Shown here: positions 18,351-26,720 of the stretch, piece by piece
Layout: every line of letters starts with the position of its first letter
Position numbering within the stretch: position 1 is the first letter of the stretch
Assembly: GCF_011421635.1 (NCBI RefSeq)
Contig: NZ_WTLI01000010.1
Span: 120,518 to 184,517 of the forward strand
Direction: 5' to 3'
Length of the DNA stretch: 64,000 nt
From: Paenibacillus turpanensis
GTDB lineage: Bacteria > Bacillota > Bacilli > Paenibacillales > YIM-B00363
Position numbers and translations under genes: made by a program
Notes under the pieces: model-generated
The model's database searches: none
Seen by the model: the letters and a program-made list of their open reading frames with translations, nothing else
Told to the model about the DNA's origin: nothing

Positions 18351-19286
18351 TTATTTAGCTGCCGTATTCGTTTCGTAAACACTCAGCTCGTATGGTGTCT
18401 CCTGGTATACGTAATAATTTAACCAATTGGAGAAAAGCAAATTAGCATGCGCTCTCCACTGCGCTCTCGGAGTCTTTGTCGGATCGTTATCCGGGAAATA
18501 ATTGCGCGGCAGGTCGATACAAAGCCCCTTATTTACATCCCGGTCATATTCCCATTTCAAGGTGAGCGGATCGTATTCCGAGTGACCGGTAACGAATATG
18601 TGGCGCCCGTCTTTCGTCGCAACGAGATACACGCCCGATTCCTCGGCTTCGGCCAAAATTTCAATGTCCTCCACCTTTTCGATATCCTCGCGTCTTACAT
18701 CCGTATGGCGGGATTGCGGTACATAAAACATTTCATCAAACCCGCGGGTGAGCTTTATGTTGCGCTTTGTCAGCGTGTGAGGGAAAACCCCGAAAATTTT
18801 GCTTTCCATCGTATATTTCGGAACGCCGAAGTGATAATAAAGTCCGGCTTGAGCCCCCCAGCAAATGTACATCGTAGAGGTTACATTTTCATTGGCCCAA
18901 TCCATGATTTCAGTAAGCTCTTTCCAGTAATTCACTTCCTCAAATTCCATCAGCTCGACTGGGGCGCCTGTAACGATCATTCCGTCAAAGCGCTCATGCT
19001 TAATATCGTCAAACACTTTGTAAAATGCCTGCAGATGCTCTTGCGATGTATTTTTTGAAACATGACTTTGCGGATGAATGAGCGTCACTTCAATTTGCAG
19101 CGGCGTATTGCCGATCAATCTAAGGAGCTGTGTTTCTGTCGTCTCTTTCGTGGGCATTAAATTTAGGATCACAATGCGCAAAGGGCGAATATCCTGTTGA
19201 TAAGCCCGCGATTCATCCATGACGAAGATGTTTTCGTTTGTCAGGATTTCTTTGGCCGGTAAATGGTCCGGAACTTTGATCGGCAT
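18351..19286 (-). CDS. metA: homoserine O-acyltransferase (MetA type)
   Basis: Activates homoserine for methionine synthesis by acylation; in Gram-positives the donor is usually acetyl-CoA, despite the succinyltransferase family name. The 311-residue protein has [22 protein letters not shown], the cysteine nucleophile in [13 protein letters not shown] and the His/Glu pair in [16 protein letters not shown]. The canonical N-terminus [11 protein letters not shown] fixes the start at 19286; the frame upstream to 19442 overlaps the S-box terminator and is not translated. First gene of the S-box operon, with metI following. Confidence 0.94.
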   Translation of the reverse strand: MPIKVPDHLPAKEILTNENIFVMDESRAYQQDIRPLRIVILNLMPTKETTETQLLRLIGNTPLQIEVTLIHPQSHVSKNTSQEHLQAFYKVFDDIKHERFDGMIVTGAPVELMEFEEVNYWKELTEIMDWANENVTSTMYICWGAQAGLYYHFGVPKYTMESKIFGVFPHTLTKRNIKLTRGFDEMFYVPQSRHTDVRREDIEKVEDIEILAEAEESGVYLVATKDGRHIFVTGHSEYDPLTLKWEYDRDVNKGLCIDLPRNYFPDNDPTKTPRAQWRAHANLLFSNWLNYYVYQETPYELSVYETNTAAK

Positions 19287-19316
19287 GGGAACCACCACTT
19301 TCTTAGGAATATATAA

Positions 19317-19494
19317 AGCAAAAGGACCTTTCCATGAGAAAGGTCCGGTGCAATCGCCGTTATCCTCTCTCATCTCCCAGAAGTCAATACAATTGCTTCC
19401 GCAAGAATTAGCACCGTGCCTAGCCCCTATAATCGGGGTCAAGTCGGTTGCCGGGCTTCATCGGGCTAGTCCCTCCACCTACTCTTGATAAGAG
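19317..19494 (-). promoter_or_regulatory. SAM-I riboswitch (S-box) of the metA-metI operon
   Basis: The minus strand carries the S-box landmarks in order: a CTCTTATCAAGAG P1 arm, GGTGGAGGGACTAGCCCGAT, GAAGCCCGGCAACC, and GGGGCTAGGCACGGTGCTAA. An intrinsic terminator (GGACCTTT / AAAGGTCC plus T run, 19318-19347) comes next. SAM binding should favour termination before metA. Confidence 0.93.
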
Positions 19495-19519
19495 TTAATA
19501 TCCTATTTGAATACTTATA

Positions 19520-19548
19520 ATCATATCGGTTAGGCAGTTTAACGTCAA
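19520..19548 (-). promoter_or_regulatory. sigma-A promoter of the S-box operon
   Basis: Minus strand: TTGACG (19543-19548), 17 bases, TATGAT (19520-19525), just upstream of the S-box. It is back-to-back with the corA promoter. Confidence 0.7.
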
Positions 19549-19559
19549 GATTGTTTTTC

Positions 19560-19588
19560 TTGAATCCTTGTTCCTGCGGCGGTATACT
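19560..19588 (+). promoter_or_regulatory. sigma-A promoter of corA
   Basis: TTGAAT (19560-19565), 17 bases, TATACT (19583-19588). The predicted transcript would start near 19595, giving a leader of about 205 bases before corA. Confidence 0.65.
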
Positions 19589-19594
19589 ATCAAT

Positions 19595-19799
19595 GCACAT
19601 AGGCATAAAGCCAAAAGCCAATAATTCAAATACTTGAAATTAGGGGTGAACCAAGAATGGACGGCGACCGACCGCGATCTACAATCGGCAGTACCCAATT
19701 CATACTTGCAAGCGGGAAGACGGCGGCAGCCAGCCTATTCGGTTTATTGCCAGCGGCTTAATGCGCCTTTTCCCGTGAAGCGAAAGGAGCGTAAACGGG
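19595..19799 (+). other. Long unexplained 5' leader of corA
   Basis: About 205 untranslated bases between promoter and start codon. The second half is G/C-rich with several short complementary segments. I do not find the M-box, ydaO, yybP-ykoY or other landmark motifs that I know. No convincing small ORF with a ribosome site was found in it. Confidence 0.4.
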
Positions 19800-20735
19800 A
19801 TGAAAGTTCGTCTAGTGCAGAACGGGGTCTTTACGCAAATCGAGAACGCAGCAGCTGCACTGCTGCCGCCCGAAAGCGGATTTTATTGGATCGATGCAGG
19901 GGTTGAGGATTTAGAGACGCTGCAAACGATGTTTCATTTACATGATTTGGCCGTCGAGGACTGCCTTACGGAGGAAGAACAACGGCCGAAGCTGGAGCTG
20001 TACGAGAATCATTATTTTATCGTAATCAACAGCATCCGTTTTGATGATGAAGAAATTTTCCTTCGCGCATTGAACATTTTTTTAGGACGTCATTTTATAA
20101 TTACGGTTACGAAGCAAAAAATTCATGAGGTTCGCTCCGTCAAACCCATCCTTTGGGAAGAGGAAGTCCATTCCCCGGACCGTTTCCTTTACCACCTGGT
20201 TGACTTGGTTGTCGACAACTATTTCTTGGTCGCTGACCGAATCGAAGCCAAAATCGAGAAGCTTGAAGAAGACATTCTCATGCGGACCAAGAAATCTCAT
20301 TTGAATGAAATTATCAGCCTGCGAAGTGAAATTTTATGGTTGAAAAAGGTGCTGGGTCCGCAAAAAGAGCTTATTCTCATGCTTAATAAACGCGACCTCA
20401 AGCTAATTGACGATAAGCTGCAAAAATACTTTAGCGACATTCATGAGAACGCCGTAAAAATATCTGAAACGTTCGACACGTTCCGCGACCTGATGGGCAA
20501 CCTTCGAGAAGCTTACCAATCCAGCCTTTCCAGCCGCGCGAACGAAATCATGCGCGTATTTACCGCCATTACAACCATATTCATGCCGCTTACATTTATT
20601 ACCGGAATTTACGGAATGAATTTTGACAGCCTGCCGGGAATTCATACGCAATATGCGGAATACTTTATCGTAGCGTTTATGATCTTATTGGGCAGCGGAA
20701 TGTTCTATATATTCAAAAAGAAGGATTGGCTGTGA
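19800..20735 (+). CDS. corA: CorA-family magnesium/metal transporter
   Basis: Pentameric Mg2+ (or Co2+/Ni2+) channel of the inner membrane. The 311-residue protein has a large soluble N-terminal domain, a long stalk helix (about 150-250) and two C-terminal transmembrane segments with the GMN selectivity motif in GIYGMNFDSLPG; the tail FKKKDWL is typical. AAAGGAG lies 10 bases before the ATG. It is transcribed divergently from the S-box operon through a long leader, and its terminator stem overlaps its own stop codon. Confidence 0.94.
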   Translation: MKVRLVQNGVFTQIENAAAALLPPESGFYWIDAGVEDLETLQTMFHLHDLAVEDCLTEEEQRPKLELYENHYFIVINSIRFDDEEIFLRALNIFLGRHFIITVTKQKIHEVRSVKPILWEEEVHSPDRFLYHLVDLVVDNYFLVADRIEAKIEKLEEDILMRTKKSHLNEIISLRSEILWLKKVLGPQKELILMLNKRDLKLIDDKLQKYFSDIHENAVKISETFDTFRDLMGNLREAYQSSLSSRANEIMRVFTAITTIFMPLTFITGIYGMNFDSLPGIHTQYAEYFIVAFMILLGSGMFYIFKKKDWL

Positions 20736-20753
20736 GCCGCTCCTTCTTTTTTT
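20715..20753 (+). terminator. Terminator of corA, overlapping the stop codon
   Basis: AAGAAGGA pairs with TCCTTCTT around a loop containing the TGA stop, followed by seven T. Confidence 0.75.
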
Positions 20754-20771
20754 GTCCCATATGTAACTGAT

Positions 20772-21779
20772 TTATGAAACCGCTGTGGAGTCCTTGCTGT
20801 TTTGCTTCTTATAACGCAGCCTTAACAAACGAAGCCAATCATACGCCCGCTCCATTTCCTTGGCGCCTAGGCTTTCACCATATACCTTTTGATAAACGGG
20901 CTTCAAATAACGATGGCCCTCCGTCTGAAAAGCCGCAATTGCCTCCTCCCTTTTTTCTTCAGGCACTGCCGATAGCTCCGTCACCAAAAATGGATCAATA
21001 TCGTATCCTTCCTCGTCAAGCTGCTCCGCCCAAACCGTAACCTGCCTCACATTTAGCGACAACGCTTCTGCAAGCTCCGCTGCTGTTGCCCCGTTAACCA
21101 TCCCTTCCAGCAGCTTTGCCTTGATTACCCCTCTGTTCTCAGCATCTTTCAGCTTTTGTTCCTGCTGTCGTCCCATCCAAGAATGAAACTCTCTTTCATC
21201 AATTTGATCTAATATCCAGTTCACTGGAAAAGCAGACTCCCTGTTTTCCCGATTTGTCATGGTTAAGATATCCTGCCCGTAAAGCTCAACCTTTCTCGCA
21301 CCAAGTCCTGGGATTTGCATAAGCTCCTCCTCCGTCTGCGGCAGGAAAACAGCGATCATCTTTAATACGCGATTCGTTGCAATCAGATATGGCGTCTTCT
21401 TCAGCTTGGCGGCCGTTTCATTCCGCCACTTCCGCAGTGCAGCGTAGCCTTCTTCATTTACATAACGCTCGCTATAATATTCCATCGCGTTTACCAGCCT
21501 TGCACGATCCGACATGATCACGATCGGTTCCGCCGCCGTATCGATCATCGGCACAAAGCCGAAATCCATCTTCTCACGAATGCCTGTGCGGAAGCAGGCC
21601 AGCATATCCTCCCAGCAATCTCCCTCATACCAAACCGATTGCTCCTCCCCATCCGCCCTGCCGGGCTCATTCCAAATCACGTACCACTTGCCTGCTTCTT
21701 CGCAAATCGAAATTTGCGCCGATCTTGCCCGGTCCTCCTCCGTCTTACGCTCCAGGCTGTTCAAAAACACGAAATTCAT
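20772..21779 (-). CDS. HRDC domain protein with C-terminal helix-turn-helix region
   Basis: 335-residue soluble protein. An HRDC domain lies in the middle (AALRKWRNETAAKLKKTPYLI through EELMQIPGLGARKVELYG), the nucleic-acid-binding module of RecQ helicases and RNase D. A helix-turn-helix-like segment follows (GATAAELAEALSLNVRQVTVWAEQL), like the C-terminal part of RecQ-related proteins. There is no helicase core, so it is probably an accessory DNA/RNA-binding protein of unknown role. I chose the ATG at 21779 with AAAGGAGGG upstream; the frame further up runs through a terminator hairpin. Confidence 0.75.
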   Translation of the reverse strand: MNFVFLNSLERKTEEDRARSAQISICEEAGKWYVIWNEPGRADGEEQSVWYEGDCWEDMLACFRTGIREKMDFGFVPMIDTAAEPIVIMSDRARLVNAMEYYSERYVNEEGYAALRKWRNETAAKLKKTPYLIATNRVLKMIAVFLPQTEEELMQIPGLGARKVELYGQDILTMTNRENRESAFPVNWILDQIDEREFHSWMGRQQEQKLKDAENRGVIKAKLLEGMVNGATAAELAEALSLNVRQVTVWAEQLDEEGYDIDPFLVTELSAVPEEKREEAIAAFQTEGHRYLKPVYQKVYGESLGAKEMERAYDWLRLLRLRYKKQNSKDSTAVS

Positions 21780-21809
21780 AGATAACCCTCCTTTGTTTTC
21801 TAACCACGC

Positions 21810-21850
21810 AAAAAAGCACCCCTTTACGCCAAAGGCATAAAAGGGTGCTT
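21810..21850 (-). terminator. Intrinsic terminator in the leader of the HRDC gene
   Basis: A strong stem (AAGCACCCTTTTATGCC / GGCGTAAAGGGGTGCTT, loop TTT) followed in minus orientation by six T. It sits about 17 bases after the predicted transcription start of the HRDC gene and 30 bases before its start codon. It may act as an attenuator. Confidence 0.65.
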
Positions 21851-21873
21851 CCCCGTTCGTTAGTATTAGCCAA

Positions 21874-21902
21874 ATCATACCATATTGTAGAAAACGCCAC
21901 AA
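21874..21902 (-). promoter_or_regulatory. Predicted promoter of the HRDC gene
   Basis: Minus strand: TTGTGG (21897-21902), 17 bases, TATGAT (21874-21879). Confidence 0.5.
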
Positions 21903-21971
21903 TAGCAAATTATGTTATACTAAGGAGGCTTCCAAAGCGAAGCGATTATGGTCAAAAATGAGGTGTCCGCA

Positions 21972-22262
21972 ATGTCCTTTGATTATTTATCCGACAGCAC
22001 GGAAGAAACGAGCACCCGGTTTGTCACCTTCGTCACCGACAACCTGAGCCGTTTTGATTTAGCGATTGTTACAACGAACCGATTTTACGGCAAAAAGCTG
22101 GTCGTCGATTTGCAGCGAAACATCTCGGCGATTATCGGTCCCGACGATTTGGAGGAAGAAGGGTATTTGGAGTATACCTTCAAGCTAACAGAGGAAGAAG
22201 CAGAAGAGCTAGCCGATTTCTTATCCGGCATTGTCGGTCCGGTCAACTTCTCCGACCTGTAG
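21972..22262 (+). CDS. DUF3055 / SAV0927-like family protein
   Basis: Acidic 96-residue soluble protein (MSFDYLSDSTEETSTRF..., FYGKKLVVDLQRNISAIIGPDDLEEEGYLEY). It looks like the DUF3055 family of Firmicutes, whose function is unknown. I chose the ATG at 21972, with GAGGTG 6 bases upstream, over the in-frame ATG at 21948, whose nearest ribosome-like site is 19 bases away. Divergent from the HRDC gene. Confidence 0.65.
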   Translation: MSFDYLSDSTEETSTRFVTFVTDNLSRFDLAIVTTNRFYGKKLVVDLQRNISAIIGPDDLEEEGYLEYTFKLTEEEAEELADFLSGIVGPVNFSDL

Positions 22263-22349
22263 TTACCAGTTATCATTCCCTTCCGGTGATCGCATACTAA
22301 GCAGGATCCTTCCCATTACGATTGGACTCGGAAAGGGGCTGAACAGCTG

Positions 22350-22640
22350 ATGAACGGATTTTTGGAAGAAGACCGTCAACAGACTACGGACCTAAGCACC
22401 GTCGAATCCATGCGAAACGATTTGGCAGCGGAAGAATTTCCTGAAGGCCCTTACGGTGCCTCCACCAATGAGGAGATCCTTGGGAAGAGCACGCCATGGC
22501 GTGTCGATCAACGGCCTCCAAACCGGTTTGCGTATGAAAACCGCGAGCTGCACGAAGGGATGCCTCGGCAGTTCCCTCCAGGTCATCAAACACATGATGA
22601 AAATCAAGATGAAACGTTTGTGGAAACCCGTGACGATTAG
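22350..22640 (+). CDS. hypothetical protein, hydrophilic, 96 residues
   Basis: Not recognised with certainty. The product is polar and acidic, without signal or membrane segment, and looks largely disordered; a notable block is RPPNRFAYENRELHEGMPRQ. Possible resemblance to small conserved cytosolic Bacillus/Paenibacillus proteins cannot be confirmed from sequence alone. GGGG about 12 bases before the ATG is a modest ribosome site. It follows the DUF3055 gene on the same strand by 87 bases. Confidence 0.6.
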   Translation: MNGFLEEDRQQTTDLSTVESMRNDLAAEEFPEGPYGASTNEEILGKSTPWRVDQRPPNRFAYENRELHEGMPRQFPPGHQTHDENQDETFVETRDD

Positions 22641-22669
22641 TCCGGGCTTTCTTTTTACCCAATACTGCG

Positions 22670-23572
22670 CTACGCGATGGTTCGAATGAGGGACTTAAAC
22701 TCGAATTCTTCGAATTTCGCCTGCAGCTTTTCCTTATTCCAGCCCCACTCGCTCTGCTCCAATACGAAAAGCGTCTCGATATCCGTTTGGATCGTCGCGA
22801 GCTCCTTGGACATGTAAATCAAATCCTTGTTATCGATCAAGCGCTGTTTAAGCTTGCCGGCGACCTCGTCGATTCGTGCGTAAATGCCATCGATCGTTTC
22901 AAACTGCTCCAGCAGCTTGAGTGCCGTCTTAGGACCAACATTCGGGCAGCCCGGAATATTGTCGCTGGCATCGCCCATTAAGCCCTTCAGCTCAATGATT
23001 TGATGTGGATATTTAACCCCTTTAAGCTCATAAAGATTGTCGAGGGTAATTGCTTCATAATTTCCAAAGCCTTTTTTCAGCATCAGCACCTGTGTGTTCT
23101 CGTCTATGAGCTGCACCGAATCTCCGTCACCGGTCAAAATCGAAACCTTGACCCCCTCGCCTGATGCCTGCTTCGCAATCGATCCGATTAAATCATCGGC
23201 CTCATAGCCGGATATACCGAAGGCGGGAATATCAAATGCCTCGACAAGCTCCCAAAGCTTATCAAACTGCGGGATGAGAGGCTCCGGCGGCGACTGCCTC
23301 TGCGCTTTATACTCCGGATATTTTTCGGTACGGAAGGTTGTTTTCCCCATATCGAAAGCGCAAACGACATGCGTCGGCTTGAAGCGTTTGATGGCATCCA
23401 TCATATATCTTGTAAACTGGTATAACCCATTTGTATAAAGACCCGTTGAGGTTTGCATTAAATTCCCGGTTACCGCGGTTGCGAAGTACCCCCGGAATAA
23501 AAGCGCGAAGCTGTCAATCAGCATCAAATGCTTTTCGGATTGAGGCGTATCTGAATTCATTGCTGCTTCCAT
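22670..23572 (-). CDS. 5'-3' exonuclease (YpcP/Pol I N-terminal domain type)
   Basis: Stand-alone flap-type exonuclease of 300 residues. It has a PIN-like core with metal-binding acids (MLIDSFALLFRGYFA, VCAFDMGKTTFR, GYEADDLIGSIA, ILTGDGDSVQLI) and a helix-hairpin-helix-type region (LMGDASDNIPGCPNVGPKTALKLLEQF). This is the fold of the 5' nuclease domain of DNA polymerase I, without polymerase; a likely role is RNA-primer or flap removal in replication and repair. AAGGAGG lies 9 bases before the ATG. Confidence 0.9.
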   Translation of the reverse strand: MEAAMNSDTPQSEKHLMLIDSFALLFRGYFATAVTGNLMQTSTGLYTNGLYQFTRYMMDAIKRFKPTHVVCAFDMGKTTFRTEKYPEYKAQRQSPPEPLIPQFDKLWELVEAFDIPAFGISGYEADDLIGSIAKQASGEGVKVSILTGDGDSVQLIDENTQVLMLKKGFGNYEAITLDNLYELKGVKYPHQIIELKGLMGDASDNIPGCPNVGPKTALKLLEQFETIDGIYARIDEVAGKLKQRLIDNKDLIYMSKELATIQTDIETLFVLEQSEWGWNKEKLQAKFEEFEFKSLIRTIA

Positions 23573-23592
23573 TGTTAAATTCCTCCTTCAAG

Positions 23593-24771
23593 CTATTGTC
23601 GCAAACTTGTAAACCATTTTCCGATTCGTAAGGCCGCTTCCTGAAGCGTTTCCTTATCATGAACAAGTGCGATTCGCACATATCCTTCACCCTCGGACCC
23701 AAACGCGTCCCCAGGAATGACGACAACCCCCGTGTTTTGTAAAATTTCCCGGGAAATTTGTCGAGATGTTCCACCCTCGGGAATTCGCGCCCATAAAAAC
23801 ATGGTAGCTTTTGGCGAAGGAATCTCCCAGCCGAATTGTCGAAACTCGTGGACAAACACATTTCTCCGGTCCTCATACAAGGCCGCCGGCTTATAGCCGG
23901 TTTCTATGCTTAAACGAAGGGCCTCTACACCTGCATGCTGAACCGCACTGTAGACCCCGTAATCAATGTTTGCTTTTAATGCCTTTAATGCCCCGACCGC
24001 ACCCGCATGACCTACAAGAAAGCCGATTCGACATCCTGCCATATTAAAGCTTTTCGAGAGTGAATGAAATTCGACACAGACGTCTTTCGCCTGCGGAATT
24101 TGCAAAATACTCGGGGGAATAAAACCGTCAAAAGCCATTTCCGAATAGGCCGCGTCATGGACAATAAGGATTTCATGCTTTCGGGCAAAAACAACTAACC
24201 GCTCATAAAAAGCAAGATCAGCTACGGCAGCCAATGGGTTATTCGGATAATTCACAATCATAAACTTCGCACGCTGGGCTATATCGGCCGGAATACGTTC
24301 CAAATCCGGCAAATATCCATTCTGCTCGCGCAGCGGGTATGGATACGCCTCTATGCCCGCCAAAGCGACACCAGCGTTATAAATCGGGTATCCGGGATTC
24401 GGCACTAACGCAAGCTCGCCTGGATCAGCCAGAGCCATCGGCAGATGCGCGAGCCCGTCCTGGGAGCCCATTAAGGTAAGGACCTCCGTTTGCGCGTCCA
24501 GCGTTACTCCGAATCGGTATGTATACCATTCAGCAACGGCTTCCCGAAATTGTGCACTGCCTTCCGAAGAAGGATATCCATAAAAGCCTTGCCGAGCAAT
24601 TCCTTCAGCCAACGCTTGCTGGATCCGCGGATGCGGCGGACCATCCGGGCTTCCGATCCCTAAGTCGATGACCTCGATTCCTTGACTGGCCACCTGTTGC
24701 TTTAATTGAGCCATTTCGGTAAATATCGCTGACCCCAGCAGCTGCAGTCGGGCAGATCCGATTGTGTTCAT
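23593..24771 (-). CDS. class I/II PLP aminotransferase (LL-diaminopimelate aminotransferase-like)
   Basis: 392-residue fold-type I aminotransferase. Visible are IDLGIGSPDGPPHP, GFYGYPSSEG, the Asn of NYPNNPLAA, DAAYSEMAFD, the PLP lysine in SLSKSFNMAGCRIGF and the substrate-binding Arg of YVRIALV. The overall pattern is closest to the DapL-like group of proteobacterial and Firmicute aminotransferases, but substrate cannot be fixed from sequence. The start at 24771 follows GGAGG. It ends 20 bases before the exonuclease start, so the two may form an operon. Confidence 0.85.
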   Translation of the reverse strand: MNTIGSARLQLLGSAIFTEMAQLKQQVASQGIEVIDLGIGSPDGPPHPRIQQALAEGIARQGFYGYPSSEGSAQFREAVAEWYTYRFGVTLDAQTEVLTLMGSQDGLAHLPMALADPGELALVPNPGYPIYNAGVALAGIEAYPYPLREQNGYLPDLERIPADIAQRAKFMIVNYPNNPLAAVADLAFYERLVVFARKHEILIVHDAAYSEMAFDGFIPPSILQIPQAKDVCVEFHSLSKSFNMAGCRIGFLVGHAGAVGALKALKANIDYGVYSAVQHAGVEALRLSIETGYKPAALYEDRRNVFVHEFRQFGWEIPSPKATMFLWARIPEGGTSRQISREILQNTGVVVIPGDAFGSEGEGYVRIALVHDKETLQEAALRIGKWFTSLRQ

Positions 24772-24881
24772 GAAGAACCTCCACACATATAAAATAACAT
24801 CATTTAATTCTCTTTCTTGGCTGTCAACTCCTGCTTGTAAGTTCTTCCTCGCTGACTTGTGCATCTCTTTCCTTCCGCATG

Positions 24882-24922
24882 CAAAAAAGCCCTAACCCCT
24901 AAAGTAAGGGTTAAGGCTGCAA
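24882..24922 (-). terminator. Terminator of tlp
   Basis: Minus strand: GCCTTAACCCT pairs with AGGGGTTAGGGC, followed by six T. Confidence 0.75.
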
Positions 24923-24957
24923 TAATCCACATTTCAACAAAAAATTCACGCTAGAAA

Positions 24958-25173
24958 TTATTTGTGTGCTTCATCTTTAATTTCTTCGCGGAATTTCTCA
25001 ATGCTGGCACGGCGGCGCTCATTCTTCTCTTCCATGTTGCCGCGCTGCTCGGCAGTCATTTCATCCCCGAATTCATTCAGGTATTCCTGCGCTTCGTGCA
25101 TATTTTCTTGGGTGTGCTGAATCATTTCCTGCATTTTTTCCACATTGTCTGCACGGTTATCCGGTTTTGCCAT
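24958..25173 (-). CDS. tlp: small acid-soluble spore protein Tlp
   Basis: 71-residue thioredoxin-like spore protein family member, made in the forespore. The family pattern is clear: MAKPDNRADNVEKMQEMIQ at the start and EEKNERRRASIEKFREEIKDEA at the end. Precise function is unknown. AAAGGAGGG precedes the ATG, and a sigma-G-like CATACTA element lies 34 bases upstream. Confidence 0.93.
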   Translation of the reverse strand: MAKPDNRADNVEKMQEMIQHTQENMHEAQEYLNEFGDEMTAEQRGNMEEKNERRRASIEKFREEIKDEAHK

Positions 25174-25206
25174 CTTTGTATCCCTCCTTTCCGTCTAAGC
25201 CGAAAT

Positions 25207-25213
25207 TAGTATG
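25207..25213 (-). promoter_or_regulatory. sigma-G-like -10 element of tlp
   Basis: Minus strand CATACTA, with TGATTG 18 bases upstream as a partial match to the sigma-G -35 (TGAATA). This agrees with the known forespore expression of tlp genes. Confidence 0.5.
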
Positions 25214-25234
25214 GCTCAGCGGGGAGGAATCCAA

Positions 25235-26305
25235 TCAATAAATCTTCGGGATTCCCAGACTTTCAATATACGAAAGCATCCCGATTAAAAATGCGGCTAA
25301 TCCGGCATAAGCAATTCCAAAGCCGATTCGAGCCTTAAGAGGGACCTCGTAATAATTATCGATTTCATACGCCTGCGCTTCGATTTCAAGGGAAACGACC
25401 AGCTTAGGCGACTCCCCCATCTGACGCTCCACTCCGGTAACCGAAATTTTTTTGACCAGCGACGCTCTAGGAAGGGCAGCCTTTTCATGGAGCCCTAGAA
25501 GCTCCCAATGAACCTCCACCCATTGCGTTCCATCGAGATTGGAGTACGTAACCAGCGGGAGCTCCCGGCGATGCTGCTCACCCGGTATCATAATGCCCTG
25601 TTCCAGCAGGGGCTCCAAAGGCACTTCCGCTTTCGCATATTGTACAAAAGGTTTTCCTTTGCCGCGGCGGCGTACGTACTTTTCGAAAAGCTCGATAACA
25701 AACAAACCCCAAAAAATAAGAAAGATCCAAAGCTCCATCATGACGATGACGATAAACCCGCCGATAACCCCGACAAGCCAAAGCCACCGTGTCACCGCCG
25801 TTGATATCCGTCCGCCGTCCAGAGGATGGATCGGGAGAAGATTAATCAGATTAAGAAAAATGCCAACCTGCGCGATAACTAGCAAAAGCGGGGAATCGAG
25901 CAGGACTCCCAGCACCAGCGACAGGACGGCCCCAACTGTACCGAGCACCGGCCCGCCGATCGCAATATACGCCTCCGTCACGGCATCTCTCGGATTGCGT
26001 TTCATCATGATTAACGCGCCCAGAAACGGGATAAACACCGGGGCGGTCACCGGCAGCCCTTTCCGCTTCGCGGCCAGAACATGTCCCATCTCATGGATAA
26101 AGATCATGATCACCAGCCCTACAGCAAATGCTACAGGGAATAACAGCGCATACGCACCGATCGTAATGAACATGCTGATTAGTGCCCCGCCGAATTTACT
26201 GAATTTCAATAACGCCAAAATTGTCTTTCCCTTGGAAAGCAGGAAAAGGCCAATAGCGGTAAAAATCCATAATGAACGCTTATTTTTCTTCTTTTCTTCC
26301 GCCAA
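25235..26305 (-). CDS. site-2 protease (M50) family membrane protein
   Basis: 356-residue polytopic membrane protein with the intramembrane metalloprotease signature: HExxH as FIHEMGH and the second zinc-ligand motif NLINLLPIHPLDGGR. A cluster of transmembrane segments precedes a cytoplasmic linker and a beta-rich C-terminal part, with a final transmembrane helix. No PDZ domain is seen. Substrate is unknown. I prefer the TTG at 26305 (MAEEKKKNKRSL), spaced 6 bases from GGAGGTG; the GTG at 26326 has no well-placed ribosome site. Confidence 0.82.
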   Translation of the reverse strand: MAEEKKKNKRSLWIFTAIGLFLLSKGKTILALLKFSKFGGALISMFITIGAYALLFPVAFAVGLVIMIFIHEMGHVLAAKRKGLPVTAPVFIPFLGALIMMKRNPRDAVTEAYIAIGGPVLGTVGAVLSLVLGVLLDSPLLLVIAQVGIFLNLINLLPIHPLDGGRISTAVTRWLWLVGVIGGFIVIVMMELWIFLIFWGLFVIELFEKYVRRRGKGKPFVQYAKAEVPLEPLLEQGIMIPGEQHRRELPLVTYSNLDGTQWVEVHWELLGLHEKAALPRASLVKKISVTGVERQMGESPKLVVSLEIEAQAYEIDNYYEVPLKARIGFGIAYAGLAAFLIGMLSYIESLGIPKIY

Positions 26306-26360
26306 TCCGCCCACCTCCGTTGTCACGCGCTGTGCAGAATGCTCCTTTTCTAAACACCTT

Positions 26361-26717
26361 TTATTTCCAAGTTTGCTCGAACTGCTCCTCTTTAAACCCT
26401 ACGGTTACCTGCTTGCCGTCAGTCACTATCGGTCGCTTAATGAGCTTGCCATTCGACGCAAGCAGCGCGTGCTGCTCCTCCTCAGACATTGCAGGAAGCT
26501 TATCCTTGAGCTGCATTTCCTTGTAAACCTCGCCCGATACATTAAACCATTTCTTCAGCTCTAAACCCGATTGCGCTGTCATTTGCTTCAGCTCTTCCTT
26601 GGACGGAGGGTTCAGCGTAATATCAATTTTATTTAACGTATGCCCTTGTGCTTCCAGCCACTTGACTGCATTGCGGCAGGTGCTGCACTTTGGATATTGA
26701 TAAATAGTCAGGTTCAT
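26361..26717 (-). CDS. Spx/MgsR/ArsC-like family protein (YusI-like)
   Basis: 118-residue thioredoxin-fold protein with a redox CxxC (Cys11, Cys14 in YPKCSTCRNAVKWL), the ArsC-type RPIV cis-proline region and a C-terminal GFKEEQFEQTW. It belongs to the arsenate reductase/Spx superfamily; the length and motif are nearest to YusI-type members, of unknown function. The RNA-polymerase-binding features of Spx cannot be verified. It starts 3 bases after the rluA stop, so it is probably coexpressed with it. Confidence 0.85.
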   Translation of the reverse strand: MNLTIYQYPKCSTCRNAVKWLEAQGHTLNKIDITLNPPSKEELKQMTAQSGLELKKWFNVSGEVYKEMQLKDKLPAMSEEEQHALLASNGKLIKRPIVTDGKQVTVGFKEEQFEQTWK

Positions 26718-26720
26718 CGT

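Noticed and set aside
21922..21950. AAGGAGG before the ATG at 21948 on the + strand
   Set aside because: The distance of 19 bases is too long, and the ATG at 21972 has its own well-spaced GAGGTG.
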